Assembly (NCBI GenBank): GCA_038120295.1
Contig: JAYOLL010000011.1
Location: 1 to 64,000 of the forward strand
Length of the DNA: 64,000 nucleotides
Origin: JAYOEY01 sp038120295
GTDB lineage: Bacteria; Pseudomonadota; Alphaproteobacteria; MPNO01; UBA2964
Direction: 5' to 3'
Shown piece by piece: positions 17,043 through 24,851 of the stretch. How positions within the stretch are numbered: position 1 is the first letter of the stretch; each line of letters opens with the position of its first letter. The translations under genes and the position numbers were made by a program. The notes beneath the pieces were generated by a model. The model was not told where the DNA came from. It searched no databases and worked only from the letters and a program-made list of their open reading frames with translations.

Positions 17043-18542
17043 ATGAATACAGCTGGGACAAAACCGGAAAATTCCGAGACGACCGCTCTTGGCGACAATT
17101 CGGCGTGCGCCCTTCAGTATGGCGATCTCCGCGACTGGATCGATGAGGTCGAACGCCGTGGCGACCTGAAGGTCGTTAAAGGGGCAGACTGGCGGGACGA
17201 TATCGGTCAGGTGGTCGAAGTCATGTGCCATGATGAGGGCACCGCGACCGTTCTGTTCGATGAAGTAAAGGACAGTCCCAAGGGGTTCCGGTTGCTGGTC
17301 AACTGGTTCACCGGTACCCGCAAGAATCTGACGCTTGGATTTCCCGACGAATGGAACAAGGTCGAGCTGAGCCATGGCTATCACCGTCATACCAGCAAGA
17401 TGGAACCCGTCCCGCACGAAATTGTGCCAGACGGTCCCGTCTTCGAGAACGTGCTGGAAGGCGACGATATAGATGTCACGAAATTCCCCGCACCGTTGTG
17501 GAATCCCGAAGATGGCGGGCGCTATATCGGTACAGGCTGTTTCAACATTACCCGAGACCCCGATACAGGGTGGATAAATTGCGGCACCTACCGGGTGATG
17601 GTGCACGACGAAAAACGCGTTGCGCTCTACATTTCGCCCGGCAAGCACGGGCGGATACACCGTGACAAATACATGGCGCGCGGAGAACCGATGCCGGTCT
17701 GCATTATCGTCGGGTCAGACCCCCTGTCGTTCCTGACCTCTTCGACCGAAGTGCCCGAAGGCGTCAGCGAACTGGACATGATGGGAGCCTATCGCGGCGA
17801 ACCGGTAAAATGCGTCGAGGGGCGTCATACCGGGCTGCCGTTTCCGGCGAATTCGGAAATCGTCATTGAGGGTTTCATCCACCCGGGCAACACGATGCGG
17901 GAAGGACCGTTCGGCGAATGGCTCGGCTATCAGGGCGGTACGATGGAGGCCGAGCCCTGGGTCGATATCGCCGCGATCTATCACCGCAACGATCCCATCA
18001 TCCTGGGCGCCGCTCATATCCGGTTGCCCTATGAATATGCTCGATACCGCGCGATCAGCCGCTCTGCGGTACTGAGAGAGAATATCGCGCGTGCCGGCGT
18101 ACCGGACGTCAGCGAGGTCTGGGCGCATGAAATAGGCGGCTCACGGCTGTTTCTCGCCGTTGGAATCAAGCAGCGCTATCCCGGACATGCGACCCAGGCG
18201 GGCCAGATCGCGGCGACCTGCCATGCCGGCGCCTATCTGGGCCGTTTCGTGGTCGTGGTTGACGACGACATCGATGTTTCGAACCTGGACGAGGTCATGT
18301 GGGCGGTCAGTACGCGCTGTGACCCCGCATCCGGTATCGACCTGATCAACAATATGTGGTCGTCGGCGCTAGATCCCACGATTGCGCCTGCTGACCGCGA
18401 GGCCGGCAAGCTGACCAACAGCCGGGCGATTATCAACGCCTGTCGTCCGTTCCACTGGAAGGACGAGTTTCAGAAGGTCAACGCGCCAACCCCTGAGGCG
18501 CGACGCGAAGCGTGGGACAAATGGGGACATCTCCGCGACTGA
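17043..18542 (+). CDS. UbiD-family decarboxylase, paralogue 2
   Basis: This 499-residue protein is close to paralogue 1 along its length, suggesting local duplication. N179 and R184 (NCGTYR), H202 (SPGKHGRIH), the SEIVIEG segment and both glutamates of EGPFGE are intact, so the prFMN/metal site is complete. The AGGTTAGGAC ribosome region precedes the ATG. It is followed after 54 bases by paralogue 3 on the same strand and they probably share a transcript ending at the 20083 terminator. It could be a decarboxylase or a carboxylase of a phenolic or heteroaromatic acid. Confidence 0.92.
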   Translation: MNTAGTKPENSETTALGDNSACALQYGDLRDWIDEVERRGDLKVVKGADWRDDIGQVVEVMCHDEGTATVLFDEVKDSPKGFRLLVNWFTGTRKNLTLGFPDEWNKVELSHGYHRHTSKMEPVPHEIVPDGPVFENVLEGDDIDVTKFPAPLWNPEDGGRYIGTGCFNITRDPDTGWINCGTYRVMVHDEKRVALYISPGKHGRIHRDKYMARGEPMPVCIIVGSDPLSFLTSSTEVPEGVSELDMMGAYRGEPVKCVEGRHTGLPFPANSEIVIEGFIHPGNTMREGPFGEWLGYQGGTMEAEPWVDIAAIYHRNDPIILGAAHIRLPYEYARYRAISRSAVLRENIARAGVPDVSEVWAHEIGGSRLFLAVGIKQRYPGHATQAGQIAATCHAGAYLGRFVVVVDDDIDVSNLDEVMWAVSTRCDPASGIDLINNMWSSALDPTIAPADREAGKLTNSRAIINACRPFHWKDEFQKVNAPTPEARREAWDKWGHLRD

Positions 18543-18596
18543 CGCCCAAAGGCTCGCCGCGGATAATTTAATCACCGAAACGTAAGGAGACGAAAA

Positions 18597-20054
18597 ATGG
18601 ATGGTGGACGGGAAAATTTCAGCCCTCAGACGGATTTACGCGACTTCCTCGCCGCGTGCGAGGAAAACGGCCAGCTTGAGAAGGTCGATGGCGCGCACTG
18701 GGACAAGGAGATGGGCGCCGTGGTCGAGGTGCTCTATCGCGAACGCGTCGAAAAGGCCAAGGCAGTCCTGTTCGACAATATTCCCGGCTATCCGGAGGGG
18801 TTCCGCTGTCTATACGGCATGCTGGCGTCTCCCTACCGGTTGGCGCTTGCCGTCGGAATGGATACCGAACTGAAGGACGATCGGTTCGCGATGCTGCATG
18901 CCTACCGCGACAAGATGTTCCAGCACGAGCCGATCCCGCCCCGGATCGTTGAGCACGGACCGGTGACGGAGAATATTGTCGAAGGCGACGACATCGATAT
19001 CGAAAAGCTGATCCCGACGCCGATCCATCATGAGCTCGACGGCGGTCGCTATATCGGCACCGCGTGTGGCGTCATCACCCGCGACCCTGAAACCGGACGC
19101 GTCAATTCCGGCACCTATCGCTGCATGGTGCATGACGGCAAGACGCTGGGCGTCATGAGCTCCAACGGCAAGCAGGGTAACATCCAGCGCGCGAAATATT
19201 TCGCCAAGGGCGAACCCTGCCCGGTAACCGTCGTGGTCGGGCTCGACCCGACGCATTTCCTCGCTGCGCGGATGACGATTCCCGACGATGTCGAAGAATT
19301 CGCGTTTCAGGGCGGCTTGGCCGGCAAGCCGATCGACCTGATCATGGGCCAGAACGGTCTGCCCTTTCCGGCGCATTCGGAAATCGTGATCGAAGGGTAC
19401 CAGTATCCCGACGAAACCCGTCTGGAAGGACCGTTCGGCGAATGGACCGGATATTACGCCGGTGAGGCCGAACAGGACCCGATTTTCAAGATTGAACGGA
19501 TCTATCACCGCAACAGCCCGATCCTGACATGCGCGGCGAGCCAGAAGCCCCCGCACAGCCATCTGTTCGAGCGTTGCTTCACCCGCTCGGTGACGCTGCT
19601 CGAAGGGCTGCAGAAAGCAGGCCTCCAGGATATCCGCGGCGTGTGGATCCATGAAGCCGGTTCGGGGCGGACCTTCGTCGTCGTTTCGATCAAGCAGCGC
19701 TTTTACGGCCATGCCACACAGGCAGGCCTGCTTGCATCGCAGATCAATCCGGCGACCTATTGCGGTCGCTATACCGTGGTCGTCGACGAGGATATCGAAG
19801 CGCATAACCTGCACGACGTTATCTGGGCGATGGGTACGCGGTCCGACCCGGAAAAGGACATTATCCATCTGAACCAGTGTCAGTCTTCGCGCCTGGATCC
19901 GATGCACGGCGATGGGACGCTCTACAACACGCGGGTCATTATCAACGCCTGCCGCCCGTACGAGCGGATAGATACGTTCCCCGCCGTTGCGCAGACCTCG
20001 CCGGAGCTGGCGGCGGAAGTCCGCAAGAAGTTCCCGAAAGTCTTCGAGTACTAG
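18597..20054 (+). CDS. UbiD-family decarboxylase, paralogue 3 (His-to-Gln at a metal ligand)
   Basis: This 485-residue UbiD-fold protein starts after TAAGGAG. N170 and R175 (NSGTYR) and both glutamates in EGPFGE are present. The position 18 residues after the arginine, His in paralogues 1, 2 and 4 (His191 in the fungal Fdc1 enzyme), is Gln193 in SSNGKQGNIQ. This could change metal binding or make the protein a partner subunit of paralogue 2, as seen in multi-subunit UbiD-type carboxylases. It is co-directional with paralogue 2 (54-base gap) and closed by a strong terminator. Confidence 0.9.
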   Translation: MDGGRENFSPQTDLRDFLAACEENGQLEKVDGAHWDKEMGAVVEVLYRERVEKAKAVLFDNIPGYPEGFRCLYGMLASPYRLALAVGMDTELKDDRFAMLHAYRDKMFQHEPIPPRIVEHGPVTENIVEGDDIDIEKLIPTPIHHELDGGRYIGTACGVITRDPETGRVNSGTYRCMVHDGKTLGVMSSNGKQGNIQRAKYFAKGEPCPVTVVVGLDPTHFLAARMTIPDDVEEFAFQGGLAGKPIDLIMGQNGLPFPAHSEIVIEGYQYPDETRLEGPFGEWTGYYAGEAEQDPIFKIERIYHRNSPILTCAASQKPPHSHLFERCFTRSVTLLEGLQKAGLQDIRGVWIHEAGSGRTFVVVSIKQRFYGHATQAGLLASQINPATYCGRYTVVVDEDIEAHNLHDVIWAMGTRSDPEKDIIHLNQCQSSRLDPMHGDGTLYNTRVIINACRPYERIDTFPAVAQTSPELAAEVRKKFPKVFEY

Positions 20055-20082
20055 GCTGGAAGTATCGTCGGTTTTTTGAAAG

Positions 20083-20115
20083 CCCCCGGGTCGCTTGACC
20101 CGGGGGTCTTTTTTT
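20083..20115 (+). terminator. Rho-independent terminator after UbiD 3
   Basis: A perfect 10-bp stem, CCCCCGGGTC (20083-20092) / GACCCGGGGG (20097-20106), has a GCTT loop and a following T-rich tract (20107-20115). Confidence 0.92.
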
Positions 20116-20160
20116 GGCGAAGGTTAGCCGGTGAACGAACGGACGGCAGGAGGAGCAGAC

Positions 20161-20574
20161 ATGGTATTTGCTGGAATCAATTACATGGCGATCGCCGTCG
20201 CGGCGGTCGGTGGTTTTCTGTTCGGCTTCGCCTGGTACGCCACGCTTGGAAAGCAGTGGATGGCTGCAGTCGGGAAATCAGAGGAGACCCTTCGGGAAGG
20301 CGGCATGGCGGGACCGATGATCGTTTCCATAGTAGCCAACCTGGTGATCGGCTTCATGCTGGCCGGCGTTCTGGGCCATCTGGGCAAGGACATGATCAAT
20401 GTAAAGGACGGCACGCTGACCGGCGCTATGATCTGGTTCGGCTTCGTGATGACCACAATGGCTGTGAACTACGCCTGGCAACGGGCCAGGTCGATGCTCA
20501 ATGTCATCGACGGGCTGCACTGGCTCGGTGTTTTCGCCCTTCAGGGGGCGCTGATCGGCTGGCTTGGTGTCTGA
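20161..20574 (+). CDS. DUF1761-family small membrane protein
   Basis: I choose the ATG at 20161 because AGGAGGAG lies just before it (137 aa); an in-frame GTG 30 bases upstream is less likely. Four hydrophobic segments are visible, the first being NYMAIAVAAVGGFLFGFAWY, which with the following WYATLGKQW is the DUF1761 signature. The function of the family is unknown. It stands alone between the UbiD terminator and the response regulator. Confidence 0.78.
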   Translation: MVFAGINYMAIAVAAVGGFLFGFAWYATLGKQWMAAVGKSEETLREGGMAGPMIVSIVANLVIGFMLAGVLGHLGKDMINVKDGTLTGAMIWFGFVMTTMAVNYAWQRARSMLNVIDGLHWLGVFALQGALIGWLGV

Positions 20575-20605
20575 GGACGAGCAGAACGCCTCAATTTTAG
20601 AAAAA

Positions 20606-20621
20606 TGTGATCAAAAGCACA
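20606..20621. promoter_or_regulatory. CRP-like operator before the CtrA-like gene
   Basis: TGTGATCAAAAGCACA is TGTGA-N6-GCACA, one mismatch from the CRP consensus. It lies 47 bases before the start of the response regulator, with the Crp-type gene just downstream in convergent orientation. Confidence 0.5.
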
Positions 20622-20667
20622 TCTGGGGTTTGCCCGATCCTGCATGATGACCGTTGCGGAGAATATC

Positions 20668-21441
20668 ATGCGATTGTTGCTAGTCGACGACAGAAAGCCT
20701 GCCTCAGTTTCTGTTGTGCCGCTGCTGGCGGAGGCCGGAATCCAGTGCGACGTCAGCGGGTTGGCGGATGAGAAACTCGACCGGTCGCCGACGGCGCCGT
20801 ATGACATAGTTCTTCTGGACCTGCCGCTCGACCGGATCGAGGATGGCGGCGTAATCCGGCGCCTGACGCTATCCATGGGACGCACGCCTGTCCTGATCCT
20901 TTGCGATTCCGTGGAGCCCGACCGGATCATGCGCTGCCTCGATCTCGGTGCTGACGATTATCTGACCCGGCCGTTCCAGGGGCAGGATCTCGTTGCCCGA
21001 ATCCAGTCGGTGGCGCGCCGGGGAGTCAGACGGGTAGGGATAGCCGTTCAGGTCGGAGAAATAACCCTTCATCCCGACACGCGCGTTGTTGAGGTGAACG
21101 GAAAGGCTGTTCATCTGACAGGCCGGGAATATTCGATCCTTGAGCTGCTATTCGCACACAGAGGCCGGACCGTTACCAAAGAGGCGATCCTGAATCATCT
21201 TTACGAGGATAAGCCCGAACCGGATCAGAAGATCATCGACGTCTTCGTCTGCACGCTGCGGAAGAAGCTATCGGTGTTTCTCACGGGCCGGAGCGGAATC
21301 GAGACGGTCTGGGGACGTGGATATGTGCTGCGGGACCCGGATGATTCCGCTGCGACCCTGGCGTTGATGTCACCGGATACTGTGTCGCATGAGCCAGTGA
21401 CAAAAAAAACGGTTCTCCGGTCCCAGCTCTGCACCGGATAG
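20668..21441 (+). CDS. CtrA-like OmpR-type response regulator with degenerate receiver
   Basis: I start at ATG 20668 (257 aa), which gives the normal MRLLLVDD opening. The receiver spans residues 1-115 and the winged helix about 125-225. The DNA-binding half closely follows CtrA: VHLTGREYSILELL, KEAILNHLYEDKPEPDQKII, IETVWGRGYVLRDP. The receiver keeps the acidic pair (VDD) and the Asp in VLLDLPL. However, the conserved Ser/Thr after beta-4 is Cys (LILCDS) and the conserved Lys is Arg (LTRPF). It also lacks the usual LP-x-x-x-G turn. It is probably a divergent CtrA paralogue with altered or no phospho-control, and no kinase is adjacent. Confidence 0.85.
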   Translation: MRLLLVDDRKPASVSVVPLLAEAGIQCDVSGLADEKLDRSPTAPYDIVLLDLPLDRIEDGGVIRRLTLSMGRTPVLILCDSVEPDRIMRCLDLGADDYLTRPFQGQDLVARIQSVARRGVRRVGIAVQVGEITLHPDTRVVEVNGKAVHLTGREYSILELLFAHRGRTVTKEAILNHLYEDKPEPDQKIIDVFVCTLRKKLSVFLTGRSGIETVWGRGYVLRDPDDSAATLALMSPDTVSHEPVTKKTVLRSQLCTG

Positions 21442-21478
21442 CTGAAAACGGTCCCGCAGGCGGCAGAGCCCGGATTGC

Positions 21479-22207
21479 TTACGCCTCTCCTTCGGGAGAG
21501 TCGCTAACGGGTTCGCCCATTTCCGTAGCGATGCTTCTTTCCAGCCAGGCGACGTCCTCGATTATCAGGATACGCTTGTTCTTGCGGAGGACTCCGGACC
21601 TTGTCAGGGCATTGATTTCTCTCGACACAGTTTCGCGGCTGCTGCCGACTCTGCTTGCGATCTCGGCATGGGTCAAACTCGGCTTAAGGACCGAGCTGTT
21701 GTTCTCTATTCCCGATGCTCTGGCGAGAGATAGCAGTTCGGCCTGGATGCGATGATTGACGTTCATGGTGGACAGCACGAACACGCGTTCGTTGAGCTGC
21801 CGGACGACCTGCGTAAACCGTTTCAGAAGTTCTGCGGCAACGCAGGGATTATGATCGATCACGTGCCAGAAGGTTTCCGCAGACATGGAGCCGATAAAAG
21901 CGTCATCCAGGGCCAGCACGTTTGTCGAACGCGCTTCTCCGTCGATCGCTGCAAATTCGCCGAAGATTTCTCCGGGGCCGACATCGATAAAGGATACCTG
22001 CTTGCCCAACTGCGAGAAATTGATGGCGCGGACGTGACCCTGAATAACGAAAAAGACATCGGTGGTGTTTTCAAGCTGCCCGATGATCTGTTCCCTTGGC
22101 GCGACACGCTTCCAGTTGCAGCGCATTGCGATAGCGGCCCGGTCTTTTTCCGAAAGGCCTGAAAATATCCTTGTATTGTCCAGCGCGGATTTGAAATCTG
22201 ACGACAT
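21479..22207 (-). CDS. Crp/Fnr-family transcriptional regulator
   Basis: This protein of about 242 residues has an N-terminal cyclic-nucleotide-binding barrel (TDVFFVIQGHVRAINF and VGPGEIFGEFAAIDGEARS) and a C-terminal Crp helix-turn-helix (THAEIASRVGSSRETVSREI). There is no N-terminal Cys cluster, so it is CRP-like rather than an FNR oxygen sensor. Starts at 22207 (ATG) and 22264 (GTG) are both possible; neither has a clear ribosome site, and I prefer the ATG because the domain begins right after it. CRP-like boxes at 4175 and 20606 are candidate targets. Confidence 0.88.
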   Translation of the reverse strand: MSSDFKSALDNTRIFSGLSEKDRAAIAMRCNWKRVAPREQIIGQLENTTDVFFVIQGHVRAINFSQLGKQVSFIDVGPGEIFGEFAAIDGEARSTNVLALDDAFIGSMSAETFWHVIDHNPCVAAELLKRFTQVVRQLNERVFVLSTMNVNHRIQAELLSLARASGIENNSSVLKPSLTHAEIASRVGSSRETVSREINALTRSGVLRKNKRILIIEDVAWLERSIATEMGEPVSDSPEGEA

Positions 22208-22341
22208 TTTTTCAATTTCGGCGTTCGCGGACGCTACGCATTCTCCCCGAATGAATCCCCCCACCGGCGATCCGGAAAACCCTAATCGCCATCGGACAAT
22301 AATCTAGCCTAAATCGGTCGGCTTGAAAGCTTTAAGTGCCC

Positions 22342-22770
22342 TCAGTCATTTTCCGGTTCGGTGAGCTGGCGAAGCAGCGCCAGCCGGTCGCCGAGAACCC
22401 AGACATGGCTGATCAGTTCTTCCCTGAAAACGAAAATGCCGACTCCGGCATATTGAATGCGTCGGCCGGTTGCCTCTATGCCCATGACGGAACCCTCATG
22501 CGTACCGCTGTAGGTCAGACAGGCGGCAACCCGGTTATCCTCACCGACCATGTCCTCTACCCGATTTTCGAAATCCGGAAAGGCGCCGCGTATGGTTTCG
22601 GCATAGGCGACAAAGCCGTCGTGACCCGTTGCGTCAACATCCAGCGAACCGTGAAATGCGACGTCTTCGGTAAGGATTTCGGCGATGACGCTGTAGTCCC
22701 ACCGGTTCCATAGCTCATCGTAAAACCGCCGGATCAGGGCCTTGCGCCCGTCGATTTGCGGGTCGGTCAT
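22342..22770 (-). CDS. SnoaL-like (NTF2-fold) polyketide-cyclase/ester-cyclase family protein
   Basis: With the ATG at 22770 this is 142 residues, a normal single-domain SnoaL length. Landmarks are IRRFYDELWNRWDYSVIAEI near the N terminus, HGSLDVDATGHDGFVAYAETI, and YSGTHEGSVMGIEATGR in the C-terminal sheet. The family includes cyclases, dehydratase-like enzymes and proteins of unknown role. It is divergent from the amidohydrolase operon, 97 bases away, so it may share control with it. Confidence 0.78.
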   Translation of the reverse strand: MTDPQIDGRKALIRRFYDELWNRWDYSVIAEILTEDVAFHGSLDVDATGHDGFVAYAETIRGAFPDFENRVEDMVGEDNRVAACLTYSGTHEGSVMGIEATGRRIQYAGVGIFVFREELISHVWVLGDRLALLRQLTEPEND

Positions 22771-22867
22771 GAATTTCGTGCCAAAGGATGTTGCGAATTT
22801 CGGCTTTGGTTTATCATGCGCGGACAGGTCGCGCGACAAGGCGTGGCGACAGGCGGAGGACTTTACC

Positions 22868-24091
22868 ATGGATAGCGGCGTCGAACGGACTAAAGAACAT
22901 CCGGTTCAGGAAATAACCATCAAGACCGATACGCGGGACATTCTCGCCAGGGAAACCAAATATCAGCGAGACAAGCGGTTCGCCGACTGGACCATCGTCG
23001 ATGTCGATGCGCACCATTCGGAAATGAGTTCCTGGCGGGAAGTCGTTGAGTATCTCGACGACCCGATCCTCAAGCACTATGCGCAGGAATTCCAGTCGCG
23101 CACGGGTGGCGCGCCCGGCCTGTCGAACCATACGCCCGGTCTGCGCTATCAGGACGTCGGCGGTCGCATCCCGCATCAACAGCAGATGGCCGAACCCGTC
23201 GACGACGATACGGTTCACCGCGACGTCACGCTGGTGCGTCGGTCGATGGACGCGCTGGGGCTGGACATGCAGGTCCTGTTTCCCGGCAATCTGCTGCAGC
23301 TCGGCACGCATCCGCAGCCGCGCGTCGAGGCGCAGCTGGCCTATGCCTATAACCGCTGGGTCTGCGAGCGTATCCTGCCGCATGACGACCGCATCAAGAC
23401 GCTGCTCTATCTGCCGATAACGGAACCGGAAACCAGCCTGAACATCATCCGGGAGTTCGGCGAGAATCCGAGTGTGCTCGGCTTCATGATCACGTCGGTC
23501 CGGTTCAAGCCGGTACACCACAATACCTATATTCCGATCTACCGCGAGCTGGACGAGCGCGGCCTGCCATTGGCGTTCCATGCCGGCCCGACCTGGGCGG
23601 ACGAATGGTCCCAACAGCTGGACCTGTTTATCTCCATGCACTCGGTTTCGTTCGTACTGTGCAATATCGTGCATCTGACAAACTGGGTCATTCACGGGAT
23701 GCAGGAACGCTTCCCCAACATGCCGGTGATCTGGATTGAGTCGGGAGTTGCCTGGCTCGCCTTCATGATGCAGCGGCTTGATTCCGAATACATGATGCGC
23801 CCGTCAGAAGCGCCGCTGCTGAAGAAGCTGCCCAGCGATTATATCCGCGAGATGTATTACACCTCGCAGCCGATCGAAACGGCCGATATGGGGCTGACGG
23901 AGGCGACCTTCAAATCTCTTAATGCCGATACGCAGCTTCTCTATGCGTCCGACTGGCCGCACTGGGACTTCAATCCGCCGAGCACGATCTACGATCTGCC
24001 GTTCCTCGACGAACAGGCGAAGAAGAACATCCTGGGAGAGAACGCCTGCCGGCTGTTCAATCTCGATCTCAAAAAAAGCAAAGCCGCGTAA
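22868..24091 (+). CDS. Amidohydrolase-family (ACMSD/amidohydrolase_2-like) metalloenzyme
   Basis: I start at ATG 22868 after GGAGGA (407 aa). The TIM-barrel metal site shows as VDVDAHHSE near residue 35 (D-x-H type), AFHAGPTW near residue 235, and LYASDWPHWDF near residue 360 (metal-ligand Asp). Members of this branch are decarboxylases or C-C/C-N hydrolases of aromatic and ring-cleavage acids. It heads a three-gene unit with a Rieske protein and a 99-residue protein. The combination recurs to my memory in aromatic degradation loci, but the reaction is unassigned. Confidence 0.83.
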   Translation: MDSGVERTKEHPVQEITIKTDTRDILARETKYQRDKRFADWTIVDVDAHHSEMSSWREVVEYLDDPILKHYAQEFQSRTGGAPGLSNHTPGLRYQDVGGRIPHQQQMAEPVDDDTVHRDVTLVRRSMDALGLDMQVLFPGNLLQLGTHPQPRVEAQLAYAYNRWVCERILPHDDRIKTLLYLPITEPETSLNIIREFGENPSVLGFMITSVRFKPVHHNTYIPIYRELDERGLPLAFHAGPTWADEWSQQLDLFISMHSVSFVLCNIVHLTNWVIHGMQERFPNMPVIWIESGVAWLAFMMQRLDSEYMMRPSEAPLLKKLPSDYIREMYYTSQPIETADMGLTEATFKSLNADTQLLYASDWPHWDFNPPSTIYDLPFLDEQAKKNILGENACRLFNLDLKKSKAA

Positions 24092-24105
24092 GGGAGAAGA
24101 CGACA

Positions 24106-24471
24106 ATGGCGGATATTTATGTGGGGCGCGAGGACGATTTCGAAGATCGAGGCCGGAAGGTCATCGAGCACGACGATATCGAGATAGGCGTCTTTTTTCT
24201 CGACGGTGAATTCTTCGCCTACGAGAATCGTTGCGTTCATCAGGGCGGTCCGATCTGCCAGGGCCGTATCCTGAACCGGGTGATCGAGAGGATCGCCGAT
24301 GACAAGACCAGCCAGGGCCTCGCCTGGTCGGATGAGGACGTCCATATCGTCTGTCCGTGGCACGGCTACGAATTCAATCTGAGGACCGGCGTGCATCCGG
24401 GCAACAAGAACGCGCGTATCCGTCCCTTCGAAACCAAGGTGAAGGACGGCGAAGTCTATGTCGTCGTCTAG
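24106..24471 (+). CDS. Rieske [2Fe-2S] domain protein
   Basis: This 121-residue, single-domain protein has both cluster motifs: C-V-H in ENRCVHQGGP (about residues 42-45) and C-P-W-H in IVCPWHGYEF (about residues 85-88). It has no catalytic dioxygenase domain and no signal or membrane anchor, so it resembles a soluble electron carrier or the small subunit of a multicomponent enzyme. A good AGGGAGA site precedes it 14 bases after the amidohydrolase stop. Its 3' end overlaps the next gene by 14 bases. Confidence 0.9.
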   Translation: MADIYVGREDDFEDRGRKVIEHDDIEIGVFFLDGEFFAYENRCVHQGGPICQGRILNRVIERIADDKTSQGLAWSDEDVHIVCPWHGYEFNLRTGVHPGNKNARIRPFETKVKDGEVYVVV

Positions 24472-24757
24472 CCCGGTAGACGGAGCGGCCGACGCGGTTT
24501 TCTCAGCTGCCAAGGCGGCGATCTCCGATGGCGCCGTCGGAGACATATCGGATGAGTCCATCCAGAAGCTGATGACCGCAGCCGCGAAGCTCTACTGCGC
24601 CAAGCTGAACGAGGATCAGGGCTATTTCAGCCCGTTTCTGGAGAACGAGGACGTGACCGCGACCGAGGCGGTCGTCGCTATCGCCGAGATCATGCGGGCG
24701 GCGGATCTCAATACGTTCGATCTCGCCATGTGGATGTCGCGGCCGCCGCCAGAGTGA
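24458..24757 (+). CDS. Small uncharacterised protein linked to the Rieske gene
   Basis: This 99-residue protein is helical and acidic, with no recognised motif (DISDESIQKLMTAAAKLYCAKL, then VTATEAVVAIAEIMRAADL). It overlaps the Rieske gene by 14 bases, so its translation is likely coupled. The length and helix-rich pattern suit a small partner subunit of the amidohydrolase or Rieske protein, but this is inference. Confidence 0.7.
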   Translation: MSSSSPVDGAADAVFSAAKAAISDGAVGDISDESIQKLMTAAAKLYCAKLNEDQGYFSPFLENEDVTATEAVVAIAEIMRAADLNTFDLAMWMSRPPPE

Positions 24758-24851
24758 AATTCCGGAAGCAGGGAATGCTTTTCTAGTGGAGTGACCTCGC
24801 CGTTCCACTCCTGTATAGTCCTGCGCGTTTCACGAATTACAGGATTGGACG

